A DNA stretch of 64,000 bases from the NCBI RefSeq assembly GCF_014695725.1, contig NZ_JACJOU010000033.1, forward strand, positions 248,001 to 312,000. The letters are read 5' to 3'. Numbering within the stretch: the first letter of the stretch is position 1; each line of letters begins with the position of its first letter. This document shows, in pieces, positions 63,456 to 64,000 of the stretch. The translations under genes were made by a program, and so were the position numbers. The notes below the pieces were generated by a model. That model saw only the letters and a list, made by a program, of their open reading frames with translations. It did not search any database and was not told the DNA's origin. The stretch comes from Microcoleus sp. FACHB-672 (GTDB lineage: Bacteria; Cyanobacteriota; Cyanobacteriia; Cyanobacteriales; Oscillatoriaceae).

Positions 63456-64000
63456 ATTTTCCTCTTTTATTCCTTAACAATCCGCATTTTTCATCAGTTT
63501 TTTAACTGCACCCTGATGAAAGAATTTTGTATGTATTTGTTGATGAATCGCAACTTAAACTAGGAAACTTTACAAAATCTTCTTAAAATCTTCAAAGCTT
63601 TGGCTGCCTGCTATTAACCTTTATCAGCTTTAATGTGTAAAAAATTATACCCGGCAGCCCTCAAGTAGAATTTTTTCAATTATTAGGCATTCTGACTTTT
63701 AGCCTTATTTTTGACTTAGGCTGCGGCCAATCCCTGATCATTATGGCGCTTTGATTTATTGAAAAGTTGCCAAATTGGCATTTCTTTTATTAAACATTCA
63801 ACTATTGCTAGCCTGTGTTTAGGTATAAAAATTTTATTATTAATTCTTAATATTAAAAAGATTTTAAAGCCAGAAAATTTTTAGAATCTCTGTCAAAAAC
63901 TCTGTTAAATTTTACAAAATCTGCCATTATTTTTTTTGTAACAGCTTATTTAGCTAGCTAAAACAGGTATTTGGAGCCATAGCAAAACAGACGATTAGCA
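63456..64000. other. 545-bp AT-rich region upstream of RTX copy 3
   Basis: No convincing gene. The first ~38 bases (TTTTCCTC with T-rich DNA, AAT.CGCATTTTTCA) match the short upstream sequences of copies 1 and 2. The rest is unique and probably holds the native RTX promoter. Confidence 0.45.

Noticed and set aside
1-64000. tRNA, rRNA or riboswitch genes
   Set aside because: Reading both strands by eye gave no cloverleaf or known riboswitch core; a covariance-model scan would be needed to exclude them.

Overview
The window reads as chromosomal DNA of a filamentous, non-marine-type cyanobacterium, probably an Oscillatoriales/Microcoleus-like lineage. The evidence is gene content: an SLH-OprB iron-uptake-type porin, a COP23 protein, a PsbP-like lipoprotein, a fibrillin, a DUF3134 protein, an XisF-type recombinase and a microviridin cluster. 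The DNA is also saturated with the hexamer GCCGGC, several copies per kb even between genes, while the classical cyanobacterial HIP1 octamer GCGATCGC appears only a handful of times. No rRNA, tRNA or CRISPR array was seen.

Layout. 0-8.3 kb: the 3' end of a NACHT-type NTPase, an RTX/Calx-beta surface protein, a porin with a small secreted partner, a trypsin-like protease, COP23 and a gamma-glutamylcyclotransferase-like protein. 8.3-9.7 kb: an ECF sigma factor with its membrane anti-sigma factor. 10-12.3 kb: an accessory patch with a decayed nucleotidyltransferase, an orphan DndB-like DGQHR protein and a tandem-repeat protein. 12.5-23.2 kb: mostly housekeeping genes (moaE, pyrB, a doubly deleted mgtE remnant, a GerMN lipoprotein, 3-methyladenine glycosylase, an NdhP-like miniprotein, HEAT and TPR proteins, aroK, argB, a membrane protein, a histidine kinase). 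23.2-34.6 kb: an accessory island. It holds an XisF-like recombinase overlapping a PD-(D/E)XK nuclease, a C5-cytosine methyltransferase, a helical adaptor-like protein, a TPR-like protein, a frameshifted radical SAM enzyme, a frameshifted deoxyribosyltransferase-fold protein, and an XRE/ImmA regulator pair with three operator-like repeats. 34.9-45.2 kb: a CBS-histidine kinase, HAD hydrolase, nuclease, fibrillin, glycosyltransferases and mraY.

45.2-53 kb is a microviridin (graspetide) cluster. A C39-peptidase ABC transporter is divergent from a three-core precursor peptide, followed by two ATP-grasp ligases, an HlyD-type adaptor and a LuxR-type response regulator. The precursor has the PFFARFLE leader and three TxKYPSD cores. 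Only core 1 has Glu at the position that normally closes the lactam; cores 2 and 3 have Asp.

53-64 kb holds a small secreted protein, a PsbP-like lipoprotein, maf, and three tandem paralogous RTX genes on the minus strand. Each RTX gene is separated from the next by a copy of the last ~130 bp of maf plus a strong hairpin. The repeating unit is therefore [maf 3' end - hairpin - RTX gene], and the hairpin has kept its pairing through compensatory changes. The best candidates for something undescribed are the adaptor/TPR/radical SAM/deoxyribosyltransferase-fold row at 28.6-31.9 kb, the three-core microviridin precursor, and the RTX-maf segmental array.
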